Notes: generated by a model not told the origin, from the sequence alone. A stretch of DNA of 40,533 nucleotides from Clostridia bacterium (GCA_003563755.1 PWUB01000318.1:1-40533); one strand, 5' to 3'. Counted from the first letter of the stretch, positions 6,988 to 15,799 are shown. Translations and numbers: made by a program.

Positions 6988-7674
6988 CTACATATATGGG
7001 GCAAAAAGCCGCATCAGGCTGGGAACGATGTAGCTCTCCACCGCCACCCCGGCGGTGGCAATGAGGAGGGCGATGGTGCCCCTCATCAGGTAGACGATGG
7101 GGGAAAGCTCCTTACGACCGCCCATGCCGCGCCTGACGGCAAGGATGCTGAGGGAATAGGAGAGGGCGCTGACCGAGCAATAGGCGAGTGCAGTCAGGAG
7201 AAACAGGTTCTGGGGCAGAACCGAAACGCAGGCGAGGCCCACGCCCATCCCCCCCTGCAAGAAGATGAGGAAGCTCACGGTGAAGCCGATGATGAAGCCC
7301 CGTACCAGCACGATCAGCGCCACCAGGGGCATACCTATCACCGTGAAACCCAGGATGAAGGTGACCCCGAGGGTCTTCACGTTGGTGGTGAGGGAACTGA
7401 TGAAGATATCGCCCCCGGAGACGGGCACCTCCGTTCCCTCGAGGCTCTGAAAGAAGCCGAGGGTGTATTCGGCGAGCTCGTCAGCCTGCCGGGGTGAAAG
7501 GGATCCTGTGACCATGGCCCCGCTGATCACCCCCGCGCTCAGCACCGTGAGCACGAAGAAATACAGGGCCATGTTCTGTCGGAGGTGATCCAACAGGAGC
7601 ATGTCCGTGTTCGAGTAGATCACGCTGGGACTCCGAGATCCCAGCCGGCCCTTCCTCCTCGCCGCGATCCTCAA
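6988..7674 (-). CDS. spoIIM: Stage II sporulation protein M (SpoIIM)
   Basis: SpoIIM is a polytopic membrane protein of the SpoIID-SpoIIM-SpoIIP engulfment complex. The 228-residue product begins with a basic cytoplasmic tail, then hydrophobic helices with family signatures LGFTVIGMPLVALIVLVRGF and GFTVSFLIFLQGG, and SVLPQNLFLLTALAY, aligning along its length with Bacillus SpoIIM. The TTG start at 7674 has GGGGG about 10 nt upstream. A GTG at 7623 would give 211 residues, closer to the Bacillus length, so the start is uncertain. Its position near xerD and the DUF4227-like gene matches Bacillus synteny, with fur replaced by ald. The upstream gap carries a palindrome at 7702-7715. Confidence 0.93.
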   Translation of the reverse strand: MRIAARRKGRLGSRSPSVIYSNTDMLLLDHLRQNMALYFFVLTVLSAGVISGAMVTGSLSPRQADELAEYTLGFFQSLEGTEVPVSGGDIFISSLTTNVKTLGVTFILGFTVIGMPLVALIVLVRGFIIGFTVSFLIFLQGGMGVGLACVSVLPQNLFLLTALAYCSVSALSYSLSILAVRRGMGGRKELSPIVYLMRGTIALLIATAGVAVESYIVPSLMRLFAPYM

Positions 7675-7701
7675 GCCACCGTTCCCCCTTCGGGATGTCT
7701 C

Positions 7702-7715
7702 AGAGCAGATGCTCT
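7702..7715. repeat. Palindrome in the spoIIM leader
   Basis: AGAGCA-GA-TGCTCT is a perfect 6-bp inverted repeat with a 2-nt centre; arms extend to 8 bp with one mismatch. It sits about 30 nt before the spoIIM start, downstream of the -10-like AATACAAT on the minus strand. It could be an operator or a small hairpin. Nothing shows which. Confidence 0.35.
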
Positions 7716-7743
7716 AACATAATTGTATTGCCCGGGGGGCAAA

Positions 7744-8280
7744 TCATTCGCACGCTGATGAGTACAGCGCGGCGGCGGCGAGGGTCTTGGCATCCCGGAT
7801 TCGGCCTCGGCACCCTCCCCTGCAGATCTCGTCGAGGGGGAACCAGCGGGTCCGTATCTCCATTTCATCCCCTTCGGGAGGACGCTCGAGCCTTCTGAGG
7901 CCCGAGGCAGCGTAGGCGTGGATGAACTCGGTTGTGAATCCCGGCGATGAGTAGAAAGCCCCGAGATAGTGCCACTCGTCCGCGTCGTACCCAGTTTCCT
8001 CTGCCAGCTCTCTCCTCGCGCAGTCGGGCGGACCTTCTCCCCGGTCTATGCGGCCTGCTGGAATCTCCCACATGGTTTCTCTCACGGGATGGCGGTACTG
8101 GCCGACTAACAGGGCCTCCTGCCTCCCTCCGCGGGTGCGCAGGGCGAGTATGCAGCTGACATCGTCCACCTCCGCTACCTCCCGCCTGACAACCTCACCG
8201 CCTCCCTCGAGCTGGTCGACGCGCACCCGGATCACCCTACCGGCGAACCTCTCCTCGGAACCGATGACATCACGACCCAT
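7744..8280 (-). CDS. ADP-ribose pyrophosphatase, NUDIX family
   Basis: A 178-residue NUDIX hydrolase of the NudF/ADP-ribose pyrophosphatase type, which splits ADP-ribose to AMP and ribose 5-phosphate. The Nudix box is complete: Gly76, Glu82 and RELAEETGY (90-98), fitting G-x5-E-x7-REUxEExGU. The preceding VGQYRHPVRETMWEIPAG is typical of the ADP-ribose-specific group, and YSSPGFTTEFIHAY follows the box as in NudF. Its start overlaps the DUF3866 stop by 11 nt, so the two are translationally coupled. It is the last gene of the long run that begins at 15687. Exact substrate is inferred. Confidence 0.88.
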   Translation of the reverse strand: MGRDVIGSEERFAGRVIRVRVDQLEGGGEVVRREVAEVDDVSCILALRTRGGRQEALLVGQYRHPVRETMWEIPAGRIDRGEGPPDCARRELAEETGYDADEWHYLGAFYSSPGFTTEFIHAYAASGLRRLERPPEGDEMEIRTRWFPLDEICRGGCRGRIRDAKTLAAAALYSSACE

Positions 8281-9418
8281 CCCGATCGTCTCCCTTCCCG
8301 TTCTCCCTCAGCAGCCCGGCACACCGTCCGGCCGCCGAGGCCGCGAGGAAATACTCACCGTCTTTGGACAGATCCCGCCCCATGTGCCTCAGCAGTTTCC
8401 TCCACACACACCAGCCCTCATCATCCCTCAAAAAGTCGATTCCCCCACAACCCTCCACGGTCACCAGGGAGTGCCTGCGGTGCACTCCCGCGTCGGCGAG
8501 CTGACGCCACAGCGGCCATTGTCCGGCGAGTTCGGCGGGCATCACCGCGGTCACCTCTCCGAGAACGGCGCGGCCCAGCACCGTCAGGGTGTGATGACTG
8601 ATACCGCGGTGACGGGGACGGGGATCGGCGAGGGATATCCGCAGAGGCAGCACCGCCCTGCCCTCCAGGGACACCGCAGCGTTGGCCGCCTCGGCCTGCT
8701 GAAGCCCGGTGTGCCCCAGGGGCGTGGACGTTCCCACGATGCCGGGCCCCATGCCGGCAACCACCACGTCCGCACCGAGGGCCCACCTCGCTGCCAGCAG
8801 CCCACTGTGAACGTTGACCGCCTCCCAATCACCACCGAAGCTGTTGCCGGCGGTGATGCAGGCATCAACCCATCCTGCTTCACGAAGGGCGCCGACCACT
8901 GCACTCAGGGAGGCGGGCAGGGCTCCGCCGTCGGTCATCACGTACGCGATTCGCAGGCCTGGATCCTGCGAGCGGATCCCGGCAACCACCGGGAGGAGCT
9001 GGCTGTGAACCTCGATGCAGACCACGGGTGTGTTGTCCAGGGACTCGGCGTCGGCGAGGATGTCATGATGGGGTGATTCGGGCTCCTCCACGGCGAGGGT
9101 ACGGATCTGCCACGGTGTGTAGCGCAGCTTCATGATGTGGCCGGGGGCCCGGGGCAGGGGGCCGGCGGTTAGGGGTCCCTGCATCACGAAGTGAAATCCC
9201 CCGCTGCCGAGGCCCAGCTCAACGGCGGTCGCATTCAGCGAGACCCGATCACCCGCTTTAACCCGTCCTACCAGGTCGGGGTAGCTCAGGGCAAAAGACG
9301 TGCCGGGGACACCCTCGATGCAGACCTCGCAGCGAACCAGGTTCTCGTGAAGCATCTCCGTTCGCAGCACCCGGGCGGGAACAACCGCATACGGCCGAGG
9401 CAAGAAATCACCTACCAT
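8270..9418 (-). CDS. DUF3866 family protein
   Basis: A 382-residue soluble protein that I recognise as DUF3866, a family of unknown function found in Bacillota and Actinomycetota. Features seen are LSYPDLVGRVKAGDRVSLN and TAVELGLGSGGFHFV near the N-terminus, GHIMKLRYTPWQ, SPHHD (about 114), IAYVMTDGGALPASLS, ITAGNSFGGDWEAVNVHSG, GMGPGIVGTSTPLGHTG and RPRHRGISHHTL. The conserved His, Asp and Gly motifs suggest an enzyme, but no reaction is known. The ATG at 9418 lacks a close Shine-Dalgarno; a TTG six codons in is possible. It is 12 nt after the unrecognised 231-residue gene and overlaps the NUDIX gene. I assign no function. Confidence 0.85.
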   Translation of the reverse strand: MVGDFLPRPYAVVPARVLRTEMLHENLVRCEVCIEGVPGTSFALSYPDLVGRVKAGDRVSLNATAVELGLGSGGFHFVMQGPLTAGPLPRAPGHIMKLRYTPWQIRTLAVEEPESPHHDILADAESLDNTPVVCIEVHSQLLPVVAGIRSQDPGLRIAYVMTDGGALPASLSAVVGALREAGWVDACITAGNSFGGDWEAVNVHSGLLAARWALGADVVVAGMGPGIVGTSTPLGHTGLQQAEAANAAVSLEGRAVLPLRISLADPRPRHRGISHHTLTVLGRAVLGEVTAVMPAELAGQWPLWRQLADAGVHRRHSLVTVEGCGGIDFLRDDEGWCVWRKLLRHMGRDLSKDGEYFLAASAAGRCAGLLRENGKGDDRDGS

Positions 9419-9430
9419 CAGGATAATCGG

Positions 9431-10126
9431 TCAACCTCCGGCCGAGTCACTCCCCCATGAACGCAGGTTTGCCGCCGCCAGAACCGCATCCACGGCAGCA
9501 CGGGCCCAGTCGTCGCTGTGAACCGCCGCCGAACCCACGACCACCCCCACGTCTCCCCGCGGGCGCACCACGGTCAGCTGGCACGTGACGACGGGGCCGG
9601 CGCTCATGTCCAGTCGCCTGATATCCTCCAGCTGCACGAAGTGCACGTCGGGGAGGGCCTCGTTGACCGCCTTCAGGGCCGCCTCAACAGCCACCCTCGT
9701 GTACTGAGAGGGCGAAAGAGGCCCGGTGGCTGTGCCGGAGGCCTCCTCGTTCCCGTAGGACAGGACCACCGTAGCTTCGACTTCCTGCCGTCTCGGCCTG
9801 CTGACAAGATTCAGGCTGTCAAGGGAGAACCCGGCACCCGGGCCTCCCCGGGGCTCAGGCTGGCTCTTAGTGCTGCCCACCTGGGCCACACTGATCTTTT
9901 TGTGATCCACGTGCAGGCCCCAGCGAGCCGCCAGGGCACTCTCAATGTCGCGGACGATCTGCTTGGGATGCCTGGCGTCATCCGCCAGGACGTGGATTTC
10001 CTCCACCGCACCCCACTCGTTGCACAGGACGCGACAGGAGTCGATGGTCGATAGCTGCGATATCAAATCCTCAAGATCACTGACGTTGACTTCCTCCGGC
10101 AGTCGGCCCCGGTCTGCAGGCACCAT
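9431..10126 (-). CDS. Unrecognised two-domain protein in the VOR-DUF3866 cluster
   Basis: I do not recognise this 231-residue family. Residues about 15-85 form one alpha/beta unit (EEIHVLADDARHPKQIVRDI, then WGLHVDHKKISVAQV). A Ser/Gly/Pro-rich linker follows, then about 110-228 two similar beta-beta-alpha halves (ATVVLSYGNEEASGTATG plus helix; VVTCQLTVVRPRGDVGVVVG plus helix). The second part loosely resembles the pseudo-repeat of LeuA-type allosteric domains in its hydrophobic and Gly pattern; that is inference from reading. No signal peptide or membrane segment is visible. GGGGGAGAG precedes the ATG at 10126. It sits 69 nt after the VOR gamma subunit and 12 nt before DUF3866, so cotranscription is likely. 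Confidence 0.75.
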   Translation of the reverse strand: MVPADRGRLPEEVNVSDLEDLISQLSTIDSCRVLCNEWGAVEEIHVLADDARHPKQIVRDIESALAARWGLHVDHKKISVAQVGSTKSQPEPRGGPGAGFSLDSLNLVSRPRRQEVEATVVLSYGNEEASGTATGPLSPSQYTRVAVEAALKAVNEALPDVHFVQLEDIRRLDMSAGPVVTCQLTVVRPRGDVGVVVGSAAVHSDDWARAAVDAVLAAANLRSWGSDSAGG

Positions 10127-10195
10127 TTCTCTCCCCCTGCCCTGCCTTCCCGATCCGGTCTCGGTGTTGTGCTCCCCAGGTCCCGTCCGAGCTCC

Positions 10196-10753
10196 TCATC
10201 CGTCCGACCGGGAGACCAGCTCGGCGCCTCGCTCGAGAGCCCTGATGTTGATGGGAATGAACGAATGTCGTCTTTCCGGGAGCACGTCGCTGAGAACATC
10301 CTTCAGCTGCTCGACGGTCACCACCCCGGTAGCCTCGGCCAAGGCACCCAGCATTATCATATTCGCCACCCGTACGTTGCCAACCTTCTCCGCCTCGTCG
10401 GTTACGGGAATTCTTATCACTTGAATGTCGTTACGATCAACTTGACCCTGAATCAGGGATTCGTTGATGAGGAGATAACCTCCCTCGCTGACGGAGTCGG
10501 CGAACTTGGCCAGGGAAGGTTCGTTCATGACGACGCACACCGTGGGTTCACTCACCACCGGAGAAGCCACGGGCTCGTCGGAGATCACCACGCCGCAGTT
10601 GGCCGTTCCACCGCGCTGTTCGGGACCGTACGAGGGCATCCAGGATACGTGCCGGTCGTCCTTCATCCCGGCATAGGTGAGCATCTGTCCCATGAGCATG
10701 ATGCCCTGCCCTCCGAAACCGGCCATCAGTATCTCGTGATTCACGTCATTCAT
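10196..10753 (-). CDS. 2-oxoacid:ferredoxin oxidoreductase gamma subunit
   Basis: The gamma subunit of a thiamine-diphosphate 2-oxoacid:ferredoxin oxidoreductase. The 185-residue product shows [19 protein letters not shown] at the N-terminus and [23 protein letters not shown], both hallmarks of KorC/VorC-type subunits, and ends in [13 protein letters not shown]. The ATG at 10753 overlaps the beta-subunit stop by 8 nt. A GTG at 10744 has better spacing to the GAGGGGG site and is an equally good start. With the delta ferredoxin, alpha and beta genes upstream it makes a four-subunit enzyme. Substrate is inferred as branched-chain 2-oxoacids from the alpha subunit and the leucine-dehydrogenase neighbours. 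Confidence 0.92.
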   Translation of the reverse strand: MNDVNHEILMAGFGGQGIMLMGQMLTYAGMKDDRHVSWMPSYGPEQRGGTANCGVVISDEPVASPVVSEPTVCVVMNEPSLAKFADSVSEGGYLLINESLIQGQVDRNDIQVIRIPVTDEAEKVGNVRVANMIMLGALAEATGVVTVEQLKDVLSDVLPERRHSFIPINIRALERGAELVSRSDG

Positions 10754-11492
10754 CCCCCTCGGGCGTGCGCAGCTCACCCAGGGGGTATACGGGGATCATA
10801 TTATCCCGGACCCATTCCAGGGATTCAGCCGGGGTCATGCCCCAGTTGGTCGGGCAGTTCGACAGAACCTCCACCAGGGAGAAACCGCCGCCTGCAAGCT
10901 GCACCTCAAAAGCTTTCTTGATGGCTTTCTTGGCGGCGATGGTGTGCCTGACATCGTGACAGGAAACCCTCGCCAGGTAGACGGCCCCGGGCAGGGTGGC
11001 CAACATCTCCACCACCTGTAGGGGATGGCCAGCGTGCCTGGGGTCCCTGCCGGCCGGTGCGGTGCTGGCTCTCTGACCCGCCAGGGTCGTGGGAGCCATC
11101 TGCCCACCGGTCATGCCGTAGATCGCGTTGTTGATGAAAATCACGGTTATGTTCTCGCCGCGCATGGCGGCATGCACGACCTCCGCAGCCCCGATGGAGG
11201 CCAGGTCGCCGTCACCCTGGTAGGTGAACACCACCGCATCGGGATGAACACGCTTGATCCCCGTGGCCACGGCGGGAGCCCTTCCATGGGCGGCCTGCTG
11301 AAAGTCGACATCGAAATAGTCGTAGGCGAAAACGGCGCAGCCCACGGGCGCCAGCCCCACGATGCGGTCCTCGATGTCCAGCTCATCGATGACCTCGGCG
11401 CATATCCGGTGCACCACGCCGTGGGTGCATCCGGGGCAGTAATGGGTCGTCCTATCGCTCAGAGCCTTCGGTCTCGTGAATACGGGTCTCAT
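10746..11492 (-). CDS. 2-oxoacid:ferredoxin oxidoreductase beta subunit (thiamine diphosphate-binding)
   Basis: This 248-residue subunit binds thiamine diphosphate and Mg. Visible motifs are [13 protein letters not shown] (about 17-29) and the TPP signature beginning [12 protein letters not shown] and ending [16 protein letters not shown], with conserved Asp and Asn for Mg. It carries no ferredoxin cysteine clusters of its own, consistent with the separate delta subunit. The ATG at 11492 overlaps the alpha stop as ATGA. The enzyme converts a 2-oxoacid plus CoA to acyl-CoA, CO2 and reduced ferredoxin in anaerobes. Beta-type sequences of the KOR and VOR groups are close, so substrate should not be read from this subunit. 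Confidence 0.94.
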   Translation of the reverse strand: MRPVFTRPKALSDRTTHYCPGCTHGVVHRICAEVIDELDIEDRIVGLAPVGCAVFAYDYFDVDFQQAAHGRAPAVATGIKRVHPDAVVFTYQGDGDLASIGAAEVVHAAMRGENITVIFINNAIYGMTGGQMAPTTLAGQRASTAPAGRDPRHAGHPLQVVEMLATLPGAVYLARVSCHDVRHTIAAKKAIKKAFEVQLAGGGFSLVEVLSNCPTNWGMTPAESLEWVRDNMIPVYPLGELRTPEGDE

Positions 11493-12565
11493 CGCCCACC
11501 ACCTGTTTCCGTGATCATCTGCCGCATCCGGTCGCGGACATCTCGATAGTCCGGCATCACCCCGCCCGCGGTCCCGTAAAAGCGGACCGGGGCGCCCTCC
11601 AACACCGCCAGCCTCACGTCCTCAACCATCTGGCCCATGCTCATCTCGACCACCAGGTATCCCCTTACCCGGCCCCTGAGCTCATCAAAGGGGCGGTCCG
11701 GGAAGGGCCACAGCGTGATCGGCCTGACGAGGCCCACCGAGTGCCCCTCTTCGCGGAGCTTTTCGACGGCCTTGCTCACGATCCGTGCCGTGGTGCCGTA
11801 GGCCACGAACATGTAGTCAGCGCCCTCCTCGGGTGTTACCTGGCACTTCACCTCTTTCTCCGAGATCAACCGGTGCTTGGACTCCAGGTGCCTGTTGTGC
11901 TCCCAGCTCTCCTCCGGGTCCAGGTACAGGGTGTTGATGATGTTGGGTTTGTCCCGTCCCCGCTTACCCGTCGTCGCCCACTCCTTGATGGAGAGCTCGT
12001 CGGGATCCAGCATCTCGGGGAAGCGAACCGGTTCCATCATCTGACCCATGATCCCGTCGCCGATCAGCACCACGGGTATGCGGTATCGGTCGGCGATTTC
12101 GAAGGCCTCGTGAGTGAGGTCCACCAGTTCCTGGAGGCTTCCGGGTCCCAAAGCCACGGTCCGGTAGTCTCCGTGCCCACCTCCGCGGGTGGCCTGGAAG
12201 TAGTCCGACTGTGCGGGCTGAATACCACCCAGTCCCGGTCCTCCCCGGACCATGTTGACGATGACGCACGGCACCTCGGCCGCGGCCAGATAGGAGATAC
12301 CCTCCTGCTTGAGGCTGATACCGGGGCTGGAGGACGAAGTCATGACCCGCGCCCCCGCCCCACCGGCGCCGTACACCATGTTCACGGCCGCCACCTCGCT
12401 CTCCGCCTGCAGAAAGACCCCTCCCACCTCGGGGAGCCTCCAGGACATGTACTCGGGAATCTCGTTCTGCGGGGTTATAGGGTATCCAAAGAAATACCGG
12501 CAGCCGGCGCGAACCGCGGCCTCGGCCACCGCCTCGTTGCCCTTGTACAGCTGAAGGTCGCTCAC
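11489..12565 (-). CDS. vorB: 2-oxoacid:ferredoxin oxidoreductase alpha subunit, VorB type
   Basis: The 358-residue alpha subunit has the pyrimidine-binding transketolase-like domain ([35 protein letters not shown]) followed by [20 protein letters not shown] and the conserved [20 protein letters not shown]-terminal domain covers about 240-350 ([20 protein letters not shown]). It lacks an N-terminal gamma fusion. The sequence best fits the 3-methyl-2-oxobutanoate (isovalerate) VorB group, which oxidises 2-oxoisovalerate, 2-oxoisocaproate and 2-oxo-3-methylvalerate. The GTG start at 12565 overlaps the ferredoxin stop (GTGA) and follows GGAAGGAG. Neighbouring leucine-dehydrogenase-type genes would supply these 2-oxoacids. 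Confidence 0.92.
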   Translation of the reverse strand: MSDLQLYKGNEAVAEAAVRAGCRYFFGYPITPQNEIPEYMSWRLPEVGGVFLQAESEVAAVNMVYGAGGAGARVMTSSSSPGISLKQEGISYLAAAEVPCVIVNMVRGGPGLGGIQPAQSDYFQATRGGGHGDYRTVALGPGSLQELVDLTHEAFEIADRYRIPVVLIGDGIMGQMMEPVRFPEMLDPDELSIKEWATTGKRGRDKPNIINTLYLDPEESWEHNRHLESKHRLISEKEVKCQVTPEEGADYMFVAYGTTARIVSKAVEKLREEGHSVGLVRPITLWPFPDRPFDELRGRVRGYLVVEMSMGQMVEDVRLAVLEGAPVRFYGTAGGVMPDYRDVRDRMRQMITETGGGR

Positions 12566-12819
12566 GTCTCCTTCCTCCCATCCTCCGCGGCCTCGCGGCG
12601 CGCCCTCTGCAACGGGCGGAAAATCTCTATCGCCACGTCAGGGCAGCTGAGAGCACAGAACCCACAGCTGATGCATTCGTCCTGATCGGTGATCTGTGCC
12701 GTCACATAGCCCTGCCGGTTGACCTTGTCCGACATGTAGAGAATGCTCTCAGGACACGCCTGCACGCACAGGCCACAACCCTTACACCTCTCGTCGCGGA
12801 ACACCCATCTTCTCGCCAC
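12562..12819 (-). CDS. 2-oxoacid:ferredoxin oxidoreductase delta subunit, 2[4Fe-4S] ferredoxin
   Basis: An 85-residue ferredoxin with two complete CxxCxxCxxxCP clusters: CKGCGLCVQACP (about 12-23) and CISCGFCALSCP (about 49-60). Both should hold a [4Fe-4S] centre that takes electrons from the catalytic beta subunit to a free ferredoxin. The GTG at 12819 has GGGGAGA 6 nt upstream. The gene leads the delta-alpha-beta-gamma order and overlaps the alpha gene by 4 nt. The basic/acidic tail after the second cluster is unremarkable. Confidence 0.94.
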   Translation of the reverse strand: MARRWVFRDERCKGCGLCVQACPESILYMSDKVNRQGYVTAQITDQDECISCGFCALSCPDVAIEIFRPLQRARREAAEDGRKET

Positions 12820-12846
12820 AGTAAATCTCCCCTTCGTAGCCAGCGA

Positions 12847-13542
12847 TCAGTATAGTTCAGGACGGAGCCGCGGGCTGATAACGACGACCGGATACCGGGA
12901 GTCCTCGAGAGTCCTGACCATCCCCGGATGATCCGCCAGGCTGTCGGTCAGCCCCACGCCGACCACCGGCAGGCCCAGTTGAGAAGCTGCCCCGGTGACC
13001 ACCTGCAGGCCCCCGTTCACGATCCCAGGCGAGGTGAGTTCTCCGAGGTTTGGGTTCGCGAAAAGCCCGTCCAGGCGAATTCGGCCGGCACGCTGAAGCC
13101 CCTCGGCCCGGGCGGTGATCTCGCCGGGGGTACGGGTGCCGGGCCGGTACGGATTGGTGACCATCACGCAGGCTGCCCCCGTACGCTCCACGGCGGGACG
13201 CAGGGATCCCAGGACCCGAGTGCCGACCTCTCCACCCCCCACGTCAACGATACAGCGCCCGGCCACCTCCATGGCCTCGATCACCCCTGGAGGCATGAGC
13301 GGGCTCTGGGTTCCCTCATGCAGCCCCGACGGTGCCACCAGCCTGACGCCCCTCCTGGACAGCTCATCCTTCATCTCCCGGGACCGGAAGAAGGGGGTGA
13401 TCATGTCCAGATCAACCAGCACTACCTCGTCGGCGGCTGAGTCGACCGCCAGCTGCAATGCGAGCTCCGATTTACCGCTTCCGAACTCCCCCACCAACAG
13501 CAGCGGCGACTGCTCCAGGATCGACTCCGCGCCCACCTTCAT
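12847..13542 (-). CDS. P-loop ATP-binding protein of the amino-acid catabolism cluster, unknown role
   Basis: A 231-residue protein with Walker [10 protein letters not shown] (about 18-26) and a MinD/SIMIBI-like layout: [18 protein letters not shown] after the first helix, [16 protein letters not shown] as Walker B-like, and [14 protein letters not shown] as a base-recognition-like strand. No known chaperone or partition motif allows a function call. It overlaps the leucine-dehydrogenase-type gene upstream as ATGA and lies 27 nt before the VOR ferredoxin subunit. Maturation or regulation of the oxidoreductase, or of a cobalamin- or Fe-S-dependent partner, is possible, but only context supports that. 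Confidence 0.8.
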   Translation of the reverse strand: MKVGAESILEQSPLLLVGEFGSGKSELALQLAVDSAADEVVLVDLDMITPFFRSREMKDELSRRGVRLVAPSGLHEGTQSPLMPPGVIEAMEVAGRCIVDVGGGEVGTRVLGSLRPAVERTGAACVMVTNPYRPGTRTPGEITARAEGLQRAGRIRLDGLFANPNLGELTSPGIVNGGLQVVTGAASQLGLPVVGVGLTDSLADHPGMVRTLEDSRYPVVVISPRLRPELY

Positions 13543-14600
13543 ACTCGTATGCTCTTGATGCGACCGATCTTATCGATCCGGGCCTCGGCTATCCGGTTGG
13601 CAGCCTCGCTGGTCGGAATCCCCTCGCTCTCACTCAGGGAAAACACCGCCAGGAGCCGGGCACCTATACCTTCGACCTGCCGCAGTGCCAGGCCGCGGTT
13701 GTATCCGGCGGGGTGAAATTCGTGGGCCACGTTGATGACCCCGCCGCCGTTGATGACGAAATCGGGAGCATAGAGAATGTCCATATCGTGAAGCATCTGC
13801 CCGTGGCGCTCGGCGGCCAGCTGGTTGTTGGCGGCGCCGCCGATTACGCGGCATCTCAGCTCGGATATGGTGTCGTCATTTATGACCGCTCCGAGGGCAC
13901 AGGGTGCGAAGACATCGCACTCCTCGGCATGGATCCCCTCGGGATCCACTGCTTGTGCGCCGAAATCGTCCACGGCGCGCTGCACCTTGTCCTCGAATAT
14001 GTCCGCCACCAGGAGGTTGACACCGTCCTTATGCAGGTGCTCACACAGGGAGTATCCCACGCTTCCTATGCCCTGCACCGCCACGGTTATGCCCTCGAGG
14101 TCGTCCGATCCCGTCACCTGCTCCACCGCTGCCTTGATACCCACGTAGGTACCGTACGCGGTCACCGGAGACGGGTCACCCGATTTGTGTATGAGGCCGG
14201 CCACGAACTCCGTCTCCTCGGAAACGAAAGCCATGTCATCCGGGGTCGTTCCCACGTCCTCGGCCGTGATGTACCGTCCGCCGAGGGAATGAACGAAGCG
14301 ACCGTAAGCGCGCCAGAGTTCCTCTGTCTTGTCCGTCCGGGGATCACCGATGATGACCGCTTTGCCACCGCCGAGGTTCAGTCCCATGACCGCGCTCTTG
14401 TAGGTCATGCCGCGGGACAGGCGAAGGGCGTCCTGTATAGCATCCTCTTCGGAGTCATAGTTCCACATCCGTGTTCCGCCGAGGGCGGGTCCGAGAGTGG
14501 TGTTGTGCACACAGATGATGGCTTTCAGTCCCGAGACCCTATCGTGACAGAATACCAGCTGTTCGTGTTGCATCTCCGACATCCGCTCAAAGATCTTCAT
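13539..14600 (-). CDS. Leucine dehydrogenase-type Glu/Leu/Phe/Val dehydrogenase, copy 1
   Basis: NAD-dependent oxidative deamination of branched-chain amino acids to 2-oxoacids is the expected reaction. The 353-residue protein has Lys68 (MTYKSA), Lys80 ([13 protein letters not shown]) and Asp115 (ITAEDVGTT), exactly the catalytic numbering of characterised leucine dehydrogenases. It also has the loop [14 protein letters not shown], the Rossmann motif [13 protein letters not shown] and the signature GGAANNQLA. The ATG at 14600 starts the conserved MKIFERM; the upstream 38 codons overlap the other copy and are not needed. It lies 16 nt after copy 2 and overlaps the ATPase gene. Leu over Val preference is inferred, not shown. 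Confidence 0.93.
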   Translation of the reverse strand: MKIFERMSEMQHEQLVFCHDRVSGLKAIICVHNTTLGPALGGTRMWNYDSEEDAIQDALRLSRGMTYKSAVMGLNLGGGKAVIIGDPRTDKTEELWRAYGRFVHSLGGRYITAEDVGTTPDDMAFVSEETEFVAGLIHKSGDPSPVTAYGTYVGIKAAVEQVTGSDDLEGITVAVQGIGSVGYSLCEHLHKDGVNLLVADIFEDKVQRAVDDFGAQAVDPEGIHAEECDVFAPCALGAVINDDTISELRCRVIGGAANNQLAAERHGQMLHDMDILYAPDFVINGGGVINVAHEFHPAGYNRGLALRQVEGIGARLLAVFSLSESEGIPTSEAANRIAEARIDKIGRIKSIRV

Positions 14601-14616
14601 GGAGACATCGCCCTTT

Positions 14617-15687
14617 CTAACGCGGCAGATATATGCGGTTGATCCCGGACAATCTCTCGATTCGGTCGGCCACCATCCGGTCGGCAGCTTGAAACGGCGG
14701 AATCTCCAGCTCATCGGCCAGTGAGAAACACCTCAGGAGGAGATCATAGAGGCCTCGAGTCTTCTGCATGACCCTCCGACGGTCGTAGCCGTCCAGCTCA
14801 TCGGCGACCTGAATCAGCCCTCCAGCGTTTATTATGTAGTCCGGCACGTAGAGAATACCTCTCTGAAAGAGGGTGTATCCTGCAGTAGGATCCGCCAGCT
14901 GATTGTTGGCCGCTCCACCCACGCAACTGACCCTGAGCCTGCCGACGGTATCGTCGTTGAGGACGCCGCCCATGGCACAGGGACAGAAGAAATCCCCCTC
15001 GAGATCGTAAACGGCATCCGGCGAGGCCGACTCCACACCGAAGCGGGAGGTCATCTCTTGGACTCGAGCGCCGTCGATATCCGTCACCACCACCTCGCAG
15101 CCGGAGTCCACCAGGTGCTCGGTGAGGCGGGAGCCCACCTTACCGGCACCCTGGACAAAAACCCTGCTCTCTGACAGATCGTCGCTTCCCCAGATGTGCT
15201 TCGCTGCCGCCTTCAGCCCCCAGAATACACCGTGAGCGGTGGTTACCGAGGTATCACCGCTTCCCCCGGCGTACTCCGGAAGACCTACCAGCCACTCCGT
15301 CTCCTCTGATGATATCACGAAATCCTCGTATGTAGTCCCCATGTCAGTGCCTGTCACAAAACGCCCGCGCAGACCCTGCACGTAGCGTCCGAAGGCGCGG
15401 AACAGGGCCTCGCTCTTGTCGGATTCGGGGTCACCCCAGATCACGGCCTTTCCTCCACCGTGATTGCACCCGGTGACGGCCGACTTGGCCGTCATGCCCA
15501 GGGACAGCTTGAGGGCATCGTCAATCACCTCCTCTTCGCGCTCATACCCATGCATCCGACACCCTCCGAGAGCCCCTCCGAGGGTGGTGTCATGAATGGC
15601 GATGAGACTCCTGAGACCGCTCACCCCGTCGTGGACAAACATCAGCTGCTCGTGTCCGTGCACGGACATCTTGTCGAAGATGCTCAA
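14617..15687 (-). CDS. Leucine dehydrogenase-type Glu/Leu/Phe/Val dehydrogenase, copy 2 (diverged)
   Basis: A tandem paralogue of the downstream gene, 356 residues. The catalytic Lys68 (MTAKSA), Lys80 ([12 protein letters not shown]) and Asp115 (VTGTDMGTT) are all kept. Near the substrate pocket it reads [16 protein letters not shown] where copy 1 has [14 protein letters not shown], so specificity may differ. The Rossmann motif is [12 protein letters not shown] and GGAANNQLA is intact. The TTG at 15687 (GAGG, 6-nt spacer) was chosen because it makes the N-terminus [14 protein letters not shown] co-linear with copy 1; the GTG at 15714 is an alternative. It is the first gene of the long run ending at 7744. 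Valine, phenylalanine or leucine as substrate cannot be decided by eye. Confidence 0.91.
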   Translation of the reverse strand: MSIFDKMSVHGHEQLMFVHDGVSGLRSLIAIHDTTLGGALGGCRMHGYEREEEVIDDALKLSLGMTAKSAVTGCNHGGGKAVIWGDPESDKSEALFRAFGRYVQGLRGRFVTGTDMGTTYEDFVISSEETEWLVGLPEYAGGSGDTSVTTAHGVFWGLKAAAKHIWGSDDLSESRVFVQGAGKVGSRLTEHLVDSGCEVVVTDIDGARVQEMTSRFGVESASPDAVYDLEGDFFCPCAMGGVLNDDTVGRLRVSCVGGAANNQLADPTAGYTLFQRGILYVPDYIINAGGLIQVADELDGYDRRRVMQKTRGLYDLLLRCFSLADELEIPPFQAADRMVADRIERLSGINRIYLPR

Positions 15688-15799
15688 CGGGCACCTCTCC
15701 CTCCCTGGATCCACATGGGGCCGAACACAAAAATGGCCCGCTCAGCCGTCAATGTGCGCCGCGGGTCCCCCGTATTCTCAAATATCAGGCAGTGACAGC

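Noticed and set aside
7719..7743. Sigma-E promoter for spoIIM
   Set aside because: AATACAAT is near the sigma-E -10, but no matching -35 sits at the right distance, so it is not called.
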